A stretch of 64,000 nt of DNA from Halocynthiibacter styelae (GTDB lineage Bacteria > Pseudomonadota > Alphaproteobacteria > Rhodobacterales > Rhodobacteraceae): NCBI RefSeq assembly GCF_016123485.1, contig NZ_JADCKQ010000010.1, positions 62,001 to 126,000 on the forward strand. Reading direction: 5' to 3'. The notes under the pieces were generated by a model. That model ran no database searches and was not told the origin of the DNA. It saw only the letters and a program-made list of their open reading frames with translations. Positions 26,545-35,889 of the stretch are shown here, in pieces. Each line of letters begins with the position of its first letter. Position 1 is the stretch's first letter. The translations under genes were made by a program, and so were the position numbers.

Positions 26545-27629
26545 TCCTGTTTCCTTATTTCTCCACTATGGCCTTGATTGCAGCGGTTCTTTGGGGAATT
26601 GGCATGCTGATGAAGGTGTCCGTCAGAAGTCGCCTGATATTGATCGGTATCGTTGCTGGGGTTCGTTTTATACCGATTTTCTTTATGTTGCCCCTTTTGT
26701 TGCAGACTGAATTTTTCCTTATGGAGCTTTGGGGTGCGGCAGCTTTTGCCGTATTCGCAGTTCTGGTAGTCCTTTATGCCCGTTGGGTGCGTGGCCTGAA
26801 GGCGCAGCGGCAGCCGGTTAAGGTTGAGACTGTTGAAGAACCTGCGCAGGCGGTGCCCGCGAAACCTGCATCGCTTTTTGCTGAAGGGGAGCTGGAACGC
26901 TATGCCCGGCATATCGTTTTGCATGACATTGGCGGGCCGGGGCAAAAGGCCCTGAAACAGGCGCGGGTTCTGGTGATCGGAGCCGGGGGGCTTGGCTCGC
27001 CCGCGTTACTGTATCTGGCGGCGTCAGGTGTTGGCACGATTGAGATCGTCGATGATGACGTGGTGGAGCTGTCCAATCTGCAACGCCAGGTGATCCATAG
27101 TGAGGCGGGTGAAGGCACGTTGAAAGTGGCTTCTGCGGCCGAACGGATCCGGCAGATCAATTCGCATTGCAACGTGATCGCCCATAATATGCGGCTGGAT
27201 GACATTTCGGCAGAACCGCTGATCTCCGGTGTTGATCTGGTGCTGGATGGTTGCGACAATTTCAAGACCCGCTATCTTGTGAATGAATATTGCACACGTC
27301 TTGGCAAGCCTCTGATTTCCGGTGCGCTGAGCCAGTGGGAGGGGCAGATTTCTGTCTTTGATCCGGCCAGTGGCACGCCGTGCTACCGCTGTGTCTTCCC
27401 GGAAGCGCCCGCAGGCGACAATGCCCCGACTTGTGCGACTGCCGGGGTGCTTTCGCCGTTGCCGGGTGTCGTGGGGTCCATGATGGTGGCAGAGGCTGTG
27501 AAGCTTATCACGGGGGCAGGACAGGCCTTGCGTGGGGAAATGCTGATCTATGACGCGAAATATGCCGAGACGCGCAAGATCAGGTTGCAAAAGGGTTATA
27601 ATTGCCCGGTTTGCGGCGATCAGGGGTAA
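26541..27629 (+). CDS. MoeB/ThiF-family adenylyltransferase with N-terminal membrane anchor
   Basis: A 362-residue protein. The first ~90 residues hold three hydrophobic segments ([16 protein letters not shown], a helix near 32-50 and [15 protein letters not shown]), absent from E. coli MoeB. From ~residue 110 the E1-like domain is complete: [19 protein letters not shown], nucleotide motif [18 protein letters not shown], then [12 protein letters not shown]. Zinc-binding CxxC pairs sit at [10 protein letters not shown] and NCPVCGDQG. It should adenylate the C-terminus of a ubiquitin-like sulfur carrier (MoaD or ThiS) at the membrane. An internal start near 26880 (GELERYARH) could give a soluble form. 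Confidence 0.85.
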   Translation: MILFPYFSTMALIAAVLWGIGMLMKVSVRSRLILIGIVAGVRFIPIFFMLPLLLQTEFFLMELWGAAAFAVFAVLVVLYARWVRGLKAQRQPVKVETVEEPAQAVPAKPASLFAEGELERYARHIVLHDIGGPGQKALKQARVLVIGAGGLGSPALLYLAASGVGTIEIVDDDVVELSNLQRQVIHSEAGEGTLKVASAAERIRQINSHCNVIAHNMRLDDISAEPLISGVDLVLDGCDNFKTRYLVNEYCTRLGKPLISGALSQWEGQISVFDPASGTPCYRCVFPEAPAGDNAPTCATAGVLSPLPGVVGSMMVAEAVKLITGAGQALRGEMLIYDAKYAETRKIRLQKGYNCPVCGDQG

Positions 27630-27704
27630 CGCCGCTTGCATCAATCACTTGCATGCTCATAGTAGGGCACAGATTTGTGACAGACATCTATCGGAGAGCT
27701 AACA

Positions 27705-28496
27705 ATGAGACTGACATCCATTCTGGTCGCGGCAGCGGCTGCTTTCGTATCAACTTCCGCACTGGCTGATGGCCACCTGCCGGATCTGGGCGGCAAGGAA
27801 GTGGTGATTGTCACCGAAAACGCCTATCCGCCGCTGCAATTTGTCGATGGCGACGGCAATGCTGTGGGCTGGGAATATGACGCCATGGCAGAGATCGCCG
27901 CGCGTCTTAACATCACCGTGACCTATGAAAACATCAGCTGGGATGCGATGATTGCATCTGTTTCCCAGGGCCAGTTTGATATGGGCATGACGGGCATCAC
28001 TATTCGCGAAGATCGCGCGGAAGTGGTTGATTTTTCTGACGCTTATATGCGGTCTGAAATGGTGATGCTGGTGCGCGGTGATGAAACCCGTTTTGAAGAT
28101 GCTGCAGGCTTTGGTGCCGATGCAGATCTTCTGATTGGCGCACAACCGGGCACTACACCGTTTTATGTCGGCATCTATGAGGTTCTGGATGGCGATGAAG
28201 CGAACTCGCGCATGCAGTTGTTCGAAACTTTCGGTGCTGGTGTTGAAGCGCTGAAAACCGGTGATGTGGATTTGGTTCTGACCGATGGCACGGCTGGCAA
28301 TGGTTATGTTGAGGCCTCAGAAGGTGGCCTGAAAATCGTTGGTGGCCCGCTGGGCACTGAAGACTTTGGCTTTATCTTCCCAAAAGGGTCTGATCTTGTG
28401 GAGCCGATGAACGCTGCGATTGCTGCGATGCAGGCGGATGGCACCATGGATGCGCTGAACACCAAATGGTTCCTCGACTATAAAATCGGCCAGTAA
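27705..28496 (+). CDS. Polar amino acid ABC transporter, periplasmic binding protein
   Basis: A 263-residue protein with signal peptide ([21 protein letters not shown]). The SBP_bac_3 fold is marked by [23 protein letters not shown], an early loop typical of family 3 binding proteins, then [29 protein letters not shown]. It lies 51 bases before its permease gene, but a strong intrinsic terminator lies between, probably giving excess binding protein over permease. The amino acid bound cannot be predicted from sequence. Confidence 0.9.
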   Translation: MRLTSILVAAAAAFVSTSALADGHLPDLGGKEVVIVTENAYPPLQFVDGDGNAVGWEYDAMAEIAARLNITVTYENISWDAMIASVSQGQFDMGMTGITIREDRAEVVDFSDAYMRSEMVMLVRGDETRFEDAAGFGADADLLIGAQPGTTPFYVGIYEVLDGDEANSRMQLFETFGAGVEALKTGDVDLVLTDGTAGNGYVEASEGGLKIVGGPLGTEDFGFIFPKGSDLVEPMNAAIAAMQADGTMDALNTKWFLDYKIGQ

Positions 28497-28506
28497 CGGT
28501 CCTGAC

Positions 28507-28533
28507 GCCCCGGCCTTTGTGCCGGGGCTTTTT
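28507..28533 (+). terminator. Intrinsic terminator between binding-protein and permease genes
   Basis: GCCCCGGC (28507-28514) pairs with GCCGGGGC (28521-28528) around CTTTGT, followed by TTTTTG. This is a textbook rho-independent terminator located inside the transporter operon. Partial read-through would lower permease relative to binding protein. Confidence 0.85.
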
Positions 28534-28547
28534 GTGTAAGATCCCCC

Positions 28548-29345
28548 ATGACCCCACGTCCCGGCACCGATAAACCAGATTTCCCCTGGTGGCTGATTGC
28601 TATTGTCGCCTTCACGGGCCTGTTTATCTTTCAGGCGCTTGATGATCCCATTTACCAACAGGTCAGCGTTAAGCTGATCAAAGGCGTGAAAATCACGGTG
28701 TTTGTGACGCTGGTGGGGTTCTTCCTTGCGTCTGTTCTGGGGCTGCTTCTGGCGGTGGCCAGCCTGTCACGCTATCAGATCCTGCGCCAGATCGCGCGGT
28801 TTTACACTGAGGTTCTGCGCGGACTGCCGATCCTTGTGATCCTGCTTTACGTCAGCTTTGTTGTGGCACCCGGGCTTGTGCAGGGCTGGAACTATATCGC
28901 AGAACATATCGGGCTTGATCCGATCCGCACCCGGGATTTTACATTTCTCTGGCGGGCGATCATTGCGCTGACTCTGGGCTATTCGGCCTTTATTTCTGAA
29001 GTCTTCCGTGCCGGTATTCTGTCGGTGGAAGAAGGGCAGGTCGAAGCAGCAAAGGCCATGGGACTGAATGGATGGCAGCGCTTTCGTCTGGTGGTTTTTC
29101 CCCAGGCGATCCGGACAATTATGCCGCCTCTGGGCAATGATTTTATCGCGATGATCAAGGATTCCTCGCTGGTGTCTGTGCTTGGCGTGTTGGATATCAC
29201 CCAGATCGGCAAGGTCACTGCTGCGGGTAATTTCCGCTATTTTGAGACCTATAACGTGGTTGCGATGCTTTATCTGACGCTGACCGTCACCCTGTCGCTG
29301 TTGCTGCGCAAGCTGGAAACGAAGATGCGTGGTAAATATCCGTAA
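28548..29345 (+). CDS. Polar amino acid ABC transporter, permease
   Basis: A 265-residue inner-membrane permease of the HisM/GlnP type. It has about five helices and the EAA loop EGQVEAAKAMGLNGWQRFRL that contacts the ATPase. It pairs with the upstream binding protein. No ATP-binding subunit gene is adjacent (the next gene is a peptidase), so the ATPase must come from elsewhere in the genome. Confidence 0.9.
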   Translation: MTPRPGTDKPDFPWWLIAIVAFTGLFIFQALDDPIYQQVSVKLIKGVKITVFVTLVGFFLASVLGLLLAVASLSRYQILRQIARFYTEVLRGLPILVILLYVSFVVAPGLVQGWNYIAEHIGLDPIRTRDFTFLWRAIIALTLGYSAFISEVFRAGILSVEEGQVEAAKAMGLNGWQRFRLVVFPQAIRTIMPPLGNDFIAMIKDSSLVSVLGVLDITQIGKVTAAGNFRYFETYNVVAMLYLTLTVTLSLLLRKLETKMRGKYP

Positions 29346-29403
29346 TTCGCCTCTGGACGATTGGGGCACGCGCACATAGCTTTCCTGCAAAGGAGATCAC
29401 TCT

Positions 29404-31425
29404 ATGACCAACCCGCTTCTCGCCCCCTGGAACACGCCTTTTGAACTGCCGCCCTTTGCTGAGATTGAGGATGCGCATTTCGCCCCGGCTTTTGACGCCG
29501 CCCTGACAGAAGGCCGCGCAAAGATTGCAGAGATTGCAGGTAATCCGGATGCGCCGACATTTGCCAATACAATCGAGGCGCTGGAACTGGGGGATGAGAC
29601 CCTGGGCCGTGTGCTGGGTACGTTCTATGGCATCGCCGGCGCGGACAGCAATGAGGCACGTGAAGCCCTGCAACGGGAGTTTGCACCGAAGCTTTCTGCC
29701 TACAGTTCGGAACTGACCATGAACCGCGATATTCGGGCGCGGATTAAGGCATTGTGGGAAGATCAGAATGCTCTCGACGATGAACAGAAACGCCTGCTGT
29801 ATCTTTACAATCGCAATTTCATCCGTTCCGGTGCCGATCTGGAAGGCGATGCACGGGATCGTCTGACAGATGTGAAGGCGCGGCTTGCGATCCTTGGCAC
29901 AGATTTCACCCAAAACCTGCTGGCGGACGAACGTGAATGGTTCATGGAACTGGGCGCGGATGATCTGGGTGGTCTGCCGGATTTCCTGAAGGAAGCCATG
30001 AAAGGTGCAGCGGAAGAGCAGAATGTGGATGGCCATGTGGTGACCCTGTCGCGGTCCCTGATCGTGCCGTTCCTGCAATTTTCCACCCGCCGTGATTTGC
30101 GCGAAGTGGCCTATAAAGCCTGGGCGGCGCGTGGGGCCAATGGTGGCGAGACGGACAACCGGGGCATTGCGGCGGAGACGCTGGCGCTGCGCCATGAACG
30201 CGCGCAGCTTCTGGGGTATAAAGATTTCGCGGCCTATAAGCTGGAAACCGAAATGGCGGGCAATGCGGATAACGTGCGTGATCTTTTGATGCAGGTCTGG
30301 AAACCGGCCCGCGCTGCTGCGCTGAAAGACCAGGCGGTGCTGGAAGCGATGATGCGGGAAGATGGCATCAATGGCGATCTGCAGGCCTGGGACTGGCATC
30401 ATTATTCGGAACGTCGCCGCAAGGCCGAACATGATCTGGATGAAGCAGAGCTGAAACCTTACCTGCAACTTGAAAAGATGATCGAGGCCAGCTTTGACTG
30501 TGCGAACCGCCTGTTCGGGTTGGAATTCGCACCGCTGGATGTGCCGATGTATCATGAAGATGTGCGCGCCTGGGAGGTCACCCGCAACGGCAAACATATC
30601 GCGGTGTTTATCGGGGATTATTTTGCGCGCGGGTCCAAACGGTCCGGTGCCTGGTGTATGGCCATGCGGGCGCAGAAGAAACTGGGCGGTGACACCGCGC
30701 CGCATGTGGTGAATGTCTGTAACTTCGCAAAACCTGCCCCAGGTGCTGCGGCGCTTTTGTCGTTTGATGATGCGCGGACATTGTTCCATGAGTTTGGCCA
30801 CGCCTTGCATCAGATGTTATCTGATGTGCGCTATGAAGCGATTTCCGGCACCTCTGTTGCCCGTGATTTTGTGGAACTGCCAAGCCAGCTGTATGAACAC
30901 TGGCTCAGCGTGCCTGAGGTACTTTCAAAATACGCGGTCCATGCGGAAACCGGCGAAGCAATGCCGAAGGAATTGCTGGATCGCCTGCTGGCGGCGCAGA
31001 CCTATGACATGGGGTTCAGCACCGTGGAATATGTGGCCTCGGCGCTGGTGGATCTGGCCTTCCACGAAGGTGCACCGGCGGATGATGTGATGGCGAAACA
31101 GGCAGAGGTTCTGGAAGGGATCGGCATGCCTGCGGCGATTGAAATGCGCCACCGTACCCCGCAGTTCGCCCATGTGTTTTCCGGGGATGGCTATTCGTCC
31201 GGTTACTACAGCTACATGTGGTCAGAGGTCATGGATGCGGATGCGTTTGAAGCCTTTGAAGAGGCTGGCGATCCGTTTGACGCAAAGTTGGCCAAAAGCC
31301 TGGAAGAGAACATTCTGTCTGCAGGCGGATCACAGGAGGCCGATGTGCTGTACAAAGCTTTCCGGGGCCGGATGCCGGATGCGACGGCCCTGTTGAAAGG
31401 GCGGGGGCTTTACGCGGCAGAGTGA
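29404..31425 (+). CDS. M3-family zinc metallopeptidase (oligopeptidase A / Dcp type)
   Basis: A 673-residue cytoplasmic thimet-like oligopeptidase preceded by the strong ribosome site AAAGGAGA. The zinc site HEFGHALHQM lies near residue 463 (two His and the catalytic Glu), with the third ligand downstream at FVELPSQLYEHW. The C-terminal substrate-binding GYSSGYYSYMWSEVMDADAF block is conserved in the family. It degrades short peptides, which fits its place after an amino acid importer. Dipeptidyl carboxypeptidase and oligopeptidase A cannot be told apart here. Confidence 0.92.
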   Translation: MTNPLLAPWNTPFELPPFAEIEDAHFAPAFDAALTEGRAKIAEIAGNPDAPTFANTIEALELGDETLGRVLGTFYGIAGADSNEAREALQREFAPKLSAYSSELTMNRDIRARIKALWEDQNALDDEQKRLLYLYNRNFIRSGADLEGDARDRLTDVKARLAILGTDFTQNLLADEREWFMELGADDLGGLPDFLKEAMKGAAEEQNVDGHVVTLSRSLIVPFLQFSTRRDLREVAYKAWAARGANGGETDNRGIAAETLALRHERAQLLGYKDFAAYKLETEMAGNADNVRDLLMQVWKPARAAALKDQAVLEAMMREDGINGDLQAWDWHHYSERRRKAEHDLDEAELKPYLQLEKMIEASFDCANRLFGLEFAPLDVPMYHEDVRAWEVTRNGKHIAVFIGDYFARGSKRSGAWCMAMRAQKKLGGDTAPHVVNVCNFAKPAPGAAALLSFDDARTLFHEFGHALHQMLSDVRYEAISGTSVARDFVELPSQLYEHWLSVPEVLSKYAVHAETGEAMPKELLDRLLAAQTYDMGFSTVEYVASALVDLAFHEGAPADDVMAKQAEVLEGIGMPAAIEMRHRTPQFAHVFSGDGYSSGYYSYMWSEVMDADAFEAFEEAGDPFDAKLAKSLEENILSAGGSQEADVLYKAFRGRMPDATALLKGRGLYAAE

Positions 31426-31446
31426 TCTGCCGGTGGCCTGATAATA

Positions 31447-31474
31447 AAAAGAGCGGTGGTGTCACCGCTCTTTT
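31447..31474. terminator. Bidirectional terminator between M3 peptidase and lipoprotein genes
   Basis: AAAAGAGCGGTG (31447-31458) is the exact complement of CACCGCTCTTTT (31463-31474), a 12-bp stem with loop GTGT. The A-run and T-run make it functional in both directions, matching the convergent gene pair. Confidence 0.88.
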
Positions 31475-31495
31475 CGTTTGATCCAGGGGGAGGCT

Positions 31496-31786
31496 TTACC
31501 CCTGCGGGCAGTGCGGACGGCCAGAGTTATCGCCACCGATGATGCAGGGGCTGCGGTCGATAACCGTGTTGTCCACCTGCGGATCGCCCAGGGTGGTTGT
31601 GGTGATGTCGCTGGTCTCGGGGATCGCGGCTTCGACCTCAGCGACCTGTTCAGTCACCACAGGCGATGTGGCTTGCGGGGTTTCCCGATCACCAAATCCA
31701 CCGCGCAGATCGGGGATCTCAATCCCCGCGCAACCCGCCAGCATCAGAGCCATCGCGCCCACCGTCAACATTTTCAGATTTTTCAT
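31496..31786 (-). CDS. Small lipoprotein of unknown function
   Basis: A 96-residue protein starting MKNLKMLTVGAMALMLAGC, a lipoprotein signal with lipobox (Cys at residue 19). The rest is acidic and low in complexity, with a likely disulfide pair near the C-terminus (SPCIIGGDNSGRPHCPQG). I choose this ATG (31786) rather than an in-frame one 20 codons earlier. The function is unknown; conserved CxxGG..CP tails of this sort occur in small Rhodobacteraceae lipoproteins by memory. Confidence 0.7.
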   Translation of the reverse strand: MKNLKMLTVGAMALMLAGCAGIEIPDLRGGFGDRETPQATSPVVTEQVAEVEAAIPETSDITTTTLGDPQVDNTVIDRSPCIIGGDNSGRPHCPQG

Positions 31787-31870
31787 ACCGCTCACCTTAT
31801 CATTTATCGTTGATATAAGTTTACGCGGCGGATCACGCCCCGGCAAGCGGGACGTGAACTGTGTGCAGGA

Positions 31871-33034
31871 TCAGGCCCAGCGGCCCTCAAAATCTTCGGG
31901 CACCAGCAGGATGTTTTCATCGACATTGTTGATGTCGCGATGCCCGCAGAGCGCCATAGACACATCCATTTCCTTGTGCAGAACCTCCAGCGCTTTTGTC
32001 ACACCTTCTTCGCCCATGGCACCCAGACCATAGATATAGGCCCGGCCAATCATCACGCCTTTTGCACCCATGGCAATGGCTTTCAGAATGTCCTGCCCGG
32101 TGCGGATACCACTGTCGAGATGCACTTCAACCTTGTCCCCAACAGCCGCAACAATCGGGCGCAGCATGCGGATGGAAGACAAGGCGCCATCCAGCTGACG
32201 GCCACCGTGGTTTGATACAACAATCGCATCGACGCCCAGTTCAGCCGCCTTTTTCGCGTCTTCCACATCAAGGATCCCCTTCAGGATCACCTTGCCGCCC
32301 CACCAGTCACGGATTTTGGCAACTTTTTCCCAATCAAGCGTCAGGTCAAACCGGTCACCGGTCCAGGCCGCCAGATCGGCAGGGTCTTTGATGCCGTCCA
32401 CATGGCCCACGATATTGCCAAACATCCGGCGTTTCGTGCCCAGCATGCCCAGGCCCCAGCGCCAGCGGGTGGCCAGATCAGCAATAGATTTCGCAGTCAG
32501 TTTGGGCGGGGCGGAGAGGCCGTTTTTCAGATCCTTATGACGTTGCCCGAGGGTTTGCAGATCCAGCGTGATCACCAGCGTCGAACAGCCCGCAGCCTTC
32601 GCACGGTCGATCAGCTGTTTGGTGAAAGCATCATCGTTCATCGTGTAAAGCTGGAACCAGAACGGCTGGCTGACGTTATCGGCCACGTCCTCAATTGAGC
32701 AGATCGACATGGTGGACAGGGTAAAAGGCACGCCGAACTTCTCGGCAGCTTTCGCAGCTTTGATCTCACCATCGGCATATTGCATACCCGTCAGGCCAAC
32801 CGGGGCAAGCACCACCGGCATCGCCACATCCTGACCCGCCATCTGGGTTTTTGTGGTGCGATTGGACATATCCACCGCCACGCGCTGACGCAGGCGGATC
32901 TGTTCAAAGTCCGAGGTATTCTCGCGGAAGGTCTGTTCCGTCCAGGACCCGCTTTCCGCGTAATCATAGAACATCTTCGGTGCACGTTTCTTATGCAGCC
33001 GCTTAAGATCATCGATACAGGTAATCACAGGCAT
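31871..33034 (-). CDS. lldD: L-lactate dehydrogenase-type FMN alpha-hydroxy-acid oxidase
   Basis: A 387-residue protein from the ATG at 33034, which has the ribosome site GGGGGACCAA; the longer frame adds unlikely residues. The FMN-dependent family is clear: DYAESGSWTEQTFREN, VLAPVGLTGMQYADGE, the catalytic histidine in SNHGGRQLDGALSS, and the phosphate loop DSGIRTGQDILKAIAMGAK. It oxidises L-lactate (or a related 2-hydroxy acid) to pyruvate and passes electrons to the respiratory chain. The gene stands alone. Confidence 0.87.
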   Translation of the reverse strand: MPVITCIDDLKRLHKKRAPKMFYDYAESGSWTEQTFRENTSDFEQIRLRQRVAVDMSNRTTKTQMAGQDVAMPVVLAPVGLTGMQYADGEIKAAKAAEKFGVPFTLSTMSICSIEDVADNVSQPFWFQLYTMNDDAFTKQLIDRAKAAGCSTLVITLDLQTLGQRHKDLKNGLSAPPKLTAKSIADLATRWRWGLGMLGTKRRMFGNIVGHVDGIKDPADLAAWTGDRFDLTLDWEKVAKIRDWWGGKVILKGILDVEDAKKAAELGVDAIVVSNHGGRQLDGALSSIRMLRPIVAAVGDKVEVHLDSGIRTGQDILKAIAMGAKGVMIGRAYIYGLGAMGEEGVTKALEVLHKEMDVSMALCGHRDINNVDENILLVPEDFEGRWA

Positions 33035-33235
33035 TTGGTCCCCCGGGGTGGATTTCCAGAATTGGTAAGGTTTGATTACCAAAGTGTGGGGTGTGGTGCA
33101 ACTGGTGTACGCAGGGATGCGACGATGAGGACTGTGAAACACCTTAGGAAAACTGCTATAGGTTGTATATTGCCAACTGCGGCATCAGATGACTTCTTTA
33201 AATATGCCACTATTTCCATTCAAAAGGATGAATTT

Positions 33236-33751
33236 ATGTCCGATGAGAGCAAACAGCTCACCGAACTTTTTCGTACTCTGGGAGCAGAAAGCCCAGAACA
33301 ATGGGTCAGTTCTCAGGTACATGAGAATATACCACAGCTTCAGAGGTATCTTTTCATTCGCCAAGCCTGGTCACAGGTAATGGACGAAACCGATGATAGC
33401 TGGATCGAAAATATCGTTGAGGCTGCGCGACGAAACCCAGATGCACCATTTTCGGGTCAGGGACAGGCAATCGAACGGATGTTAGCGCTTGGCGTAGCAC
33501 GTTCCGATATTGTTGATTTGGCCCGCTGTTCGCAAGCCGAAATGATTTCCGCACTATGCTACTTATTGGATGATCCGTCATTGCACGATGAACAAAATGA
33601 GCGTGTTCAGAATATTGGTTGGTGCCTTGTTTCAACAGATGAAGACTTTAAGCCTACGGCTGAGATCATCGGCGGATTGCATGAGTCATTTTTGAGCGCG
33701 GATCCAACCGGACGCGAAATGCGACCAAGAAAGAAAACCCCACCAACCTGA
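33236..33751 (+). CDS. Hypothetical acidic protein
   Basis: A 171-residue protein from ATG 33236 (ribosome site AAAGGATG), with no signal peptide, no membrane segment and no motif I recognise. It is rich in acidic residues and predicted mostly helical; the C-terminus is basic (RPRKKTPPT). The gene and its ~200-base upstream region are more A+T-rich than neighbouring genes, which suggests recent acquisition. The terminator hairpin overlaps its last codons. An immunity or phage-derived role is possible but unsupported. Confidence 0.6.
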   Translation: MSDESKQLTELFRTLGAESPEQWVSSQVHENIPQLQRYLFIRQAWSQVMDETDDSWIENIVEAARRNPDAPFSGQGQAIERMLALGVARSDIVDLARCSQAEMISALCYLLDDPSLHDEQNERVQNIGWCLVSTDEDFKPTAEIIGGLHESFLSADPTGREMRPRKKTPPT

Positions 33752-33760
33752 GTGGGGTTT
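33735..33760. terminator. Terminator overlapping the end of the hypothetical gene
   Basis: AAACCCCAC (33735-33743) pairs with GTGGGGTTT (33752-33760). The stop codon at 33749-33751 lies in the 8-base loop, so the hairpin's left arm is coding sequence. Convergent trpA ends 24 bases beyond. Confidence 0.75.
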
Positions 33761-33783
33761 AATCAATTTTAGAGGCAATCAGA

Positions 33784-34575
33784 TCAGGCGCGGTGGGCGC
33801 CGTCAGCCAGGGTTTTCACGAAAGCTAACACATCTGCGGTGCTTTCGCCTTCGCCGATCTTCTTCACGATGGCAGACCCCACAACCGCGCCGTCGGCAAT
33901 GGATGCGATGGCTTCGGATTTCTCGGGGGTGTTGATGCCAAAGCCCACGATCACTGGCAGATCGGTGGAAGCTTTGATGCGCGCCACTTCCGGGCCTACG
34001 TCGCCTGCTTCTGCTTCGGCCGCCCCGGTCACACCGGTGACAGAGACGTAATACACAAAACCGGAGGTGTTCTGCAGAACCTTTGGCAGGCGTTTGTCGT
34101 CGGTGGTTGGGGTGGCGAGACGGATGAAGTTCAGGCCCGCGGCCTGGGCCGGGATGCACAGTTCGCTGTCTTCTTCCGGTGGCAGATCCACCACGATCAG
34201 CCCGTCAATGCCCGCTGCTTTCGCATCCGCGAGGAACGTATCGACGCCACGGGAATAGATCGGGTTGTAATAGCCCATCAGCACAATCGGCGTTGTGTCA
34301 TCTTCCTTGCGGAACTCTGTCGCGAGGTCGAGCGTTTTTTGCAAGGTCATGCCACCTTCCAGCGCGCGCTGACCGGCCAGCTGAATGGTCTCGCCGTCGG
34401 CCATCGGATCGGTGAAGGGCAGACCCAGTTCGATCACATCCACACCCGCAGCCGGCAGACCTTTGACGATCTCAAGCGATTGTTCGTAGTTCGGGTCACC
34501 TGCCATCACATAGGAAACAAAAGCCTTCTTACCTTCAGCTTTCAGGGCGGCGAATTTTGCATCAATACGGGTCAT
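33784..34575 (-). CDS. trpA: Tryptophan synthase alpha chain
   Basis: A 263-residue TIM barrel that splits indole-3-glycerol phosphate. The conserved [10 protein letters not shown] opening, the catalytic Glu and Asp in [19 protein letters not shown], the [13 protein letters not shown] loop and the C-terminal phosphate site [12 protein letters not shown] are all present. trpB and other trp genes are not adjacent, so the trp genes are dispersed, as commonly seen in alphaproteobacteria. Confidence 0.95.
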   Translation of the reverse strand: MTRIDAKFAALKAEGKKAFVSYVMAGDPNYEQSLEIVKGLPAAGVDVIELGLPFTDPMADGETIQLAGQRALEGGMTLQKTLDLATEFRKEDDTTPIVLMGYYNPIYSRGVDTFLADAKAAGIDGLIVVDLPPEEDSELCIPAQAAGLNFIRLATPTTDDKRLPKVLQNTSGFVYYVSVTGVTGAAEAEAGDVGPEVARIKASTDLPVIVGFGINTPEKSEAIASIADGAVVGSAIVKKIGEGESTADVLAFVKTLADGAHRA

Positions 34576-34794
34576 GGGCAGTCCTTTATCTCTTGCCTAT
34601 GACCTGTGCCCGAAACTGCGGAGAAGATCAATCCCGCATCACAGTCCTGGCTGATTTCATAGAAAAACGGGGGCCGGCATGAAAATACCGCCAATTTTGT
34701 ACCCAATTCCGGAATTTCAATTGCCGTGGGAATCCAAACGTGTTTATGAAAAATTTAATAAGAAAAAAACATCGAGCAGTAAAACGAGGTTAAT

Positions 34795-35889
34795 ATGCCC
34801 GTTTTTACATTTCAGGCGATTGGTGCAAGCCACGTCAGCATTACGGGTGGAACCGGCGCAGGTGGAAACAGCCTGAGCGGGATCAATCAGGGTGACGGCA
34901 GCCATCTGAGCAATGCAACACTGACGCTGACGCCGGGTGGCGTTGAAAGCATTGATGTTTTCGACAGTGACAGCGATTTTGGGGACAGCGATAACAGTCA
35001 GCGACTGGAGGGCACGCAGACATTTGATGGTGTGACATATCCGGACAACATCCGGGTTGAAGCCGAATACCGTATTGATCTTACCGATGGGACCAATACC
35101 TGGACGCTGCTGGCGCTGAATTTCAATACAAGTTCACCGACGTTTGGAACCGTAGAAGGCCTTGTGCTGATTGACGCGGGTGGCCCGCCTCTGCCCTTTG
35201 GAGTGCCCCTGGATGTCAGCAGTGTGGCAGAAGGCCCGAATTTTTCATTCAGCAGTATCGGCGACCCTTGCTTTACCGGCGGAACGCAAATTGTAACGGA
35301 TTGCGGTGTGCGCGCTGTGGAAATGTTGCGGGCCGGAGATCAGGTTCTGACCCAGGACAACGGATTTCAGCCTCTGATCTGGGTCGGGTCACAGGCGGCT
35401 TGCGGGCTGGGGGACAACGCGCCGGTTGAATTTGCGCCTGGCACCCTGAGGAATTCTGGTCCGGTCCGCGTCTCTCCGAGGCACAGGATGCTTTTGCGCC
35501 ATGGATATAACGATGTGTATTTTGGCCAGAATGAAGTCTTTGCCGCGGCTCATCACCTGCTGCGGGGGGATCAGGTCCGGCGCGCCCCATGTTTCCAGGT
35601 CACCTGGCATCACCTGTTGTTTGATCGCCATCAGGTGGTTGTGGCCGCAGATTTCCTGTCAGAAAGCCTGTATCCGGGTTCCGAAAGCATGAAGGTTTTT
35701 TCTGCGCGCGCACGCCTGGAAATATCAAATGCACTGATGACCCGGAATATCAAACCGGCATCTTACGGCCCCACTGCGCGCCCTGTTCTGCGACGCCATG
35801 AGGCTGCTTTGATTGCGTCAAAAGCTTTTGCGCCAGCGGAACTCGATTGTGTCGACCCCGGGATTGCGATCTGCGATGCCGCCGTTTGA
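34795..35889 (+). CDS. Hint-domain (Hint_2) secreted-type protein
   Basis: A 364-residue protein. Residues 1-~155 are Ser/Thr/Gly/Asp-rich, low in charge and without a signal peptide, as in type I-secreted proteins. From ~158 a Hedgehog/intein-type Hint_2 domain begins with DPCFTGGTQIVTDCGVRAVE, the Cys being the putative self-cleavage nucleophile, followed by LRAGDQVLTQDNGFQPLIWVG. An SPRHRMLL segment matches the block B histidine. Such proteins are common and variable in Roseobacters, with unproven function. The last 72 bases overlap the convergent PagL-like gene. Confidence 0.78.
   Translation: MPVFTFQAIGASHVSITGGTGAGGNSLSGINQGDGSHLSNATLTLTPGGVESIDVFDSDSDFGDSDNSQRLEGTQTFDGVTYPDNIRVEAEYRIDLTDGTNTWTLLALNFNTSSPTFGTVEGLVLIDAGGPPLPFGVPLDVSSVAEGPNFSFSSIGDPCFTGGTQIVTDCGVRAVEMLRAGDQVLTQDNGFQPLIWVGSQAACGLGDNAPVEFAPGTLRNSGPVRVSPRHRMLLRHGYNDVYFGQNEVFAAAHHLLRGDQVRRAPCFQVTWHHLLFDRHQVVVAADFLSESLYPGSESMKVFSARARLEISNALMTRNIKPASYGPTARPVLRRHEAALIASKAFAPAELDCVDPGIAICDAAV

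Noticed and set aside
29287-30810. A 507-codon open frame on the minus strand across the M3 peptidase gene
   Set aside because: Antisense to a clearly coding M3 peptidase including its zinc site; shadow composition and no ribosome site.
32780-33235. Long N-terminal extension of the unknown gene into lldD
   Set aside because: The extra codons are antisense to lldD; a ribosome site and ATG at 33236 mark the natural start.
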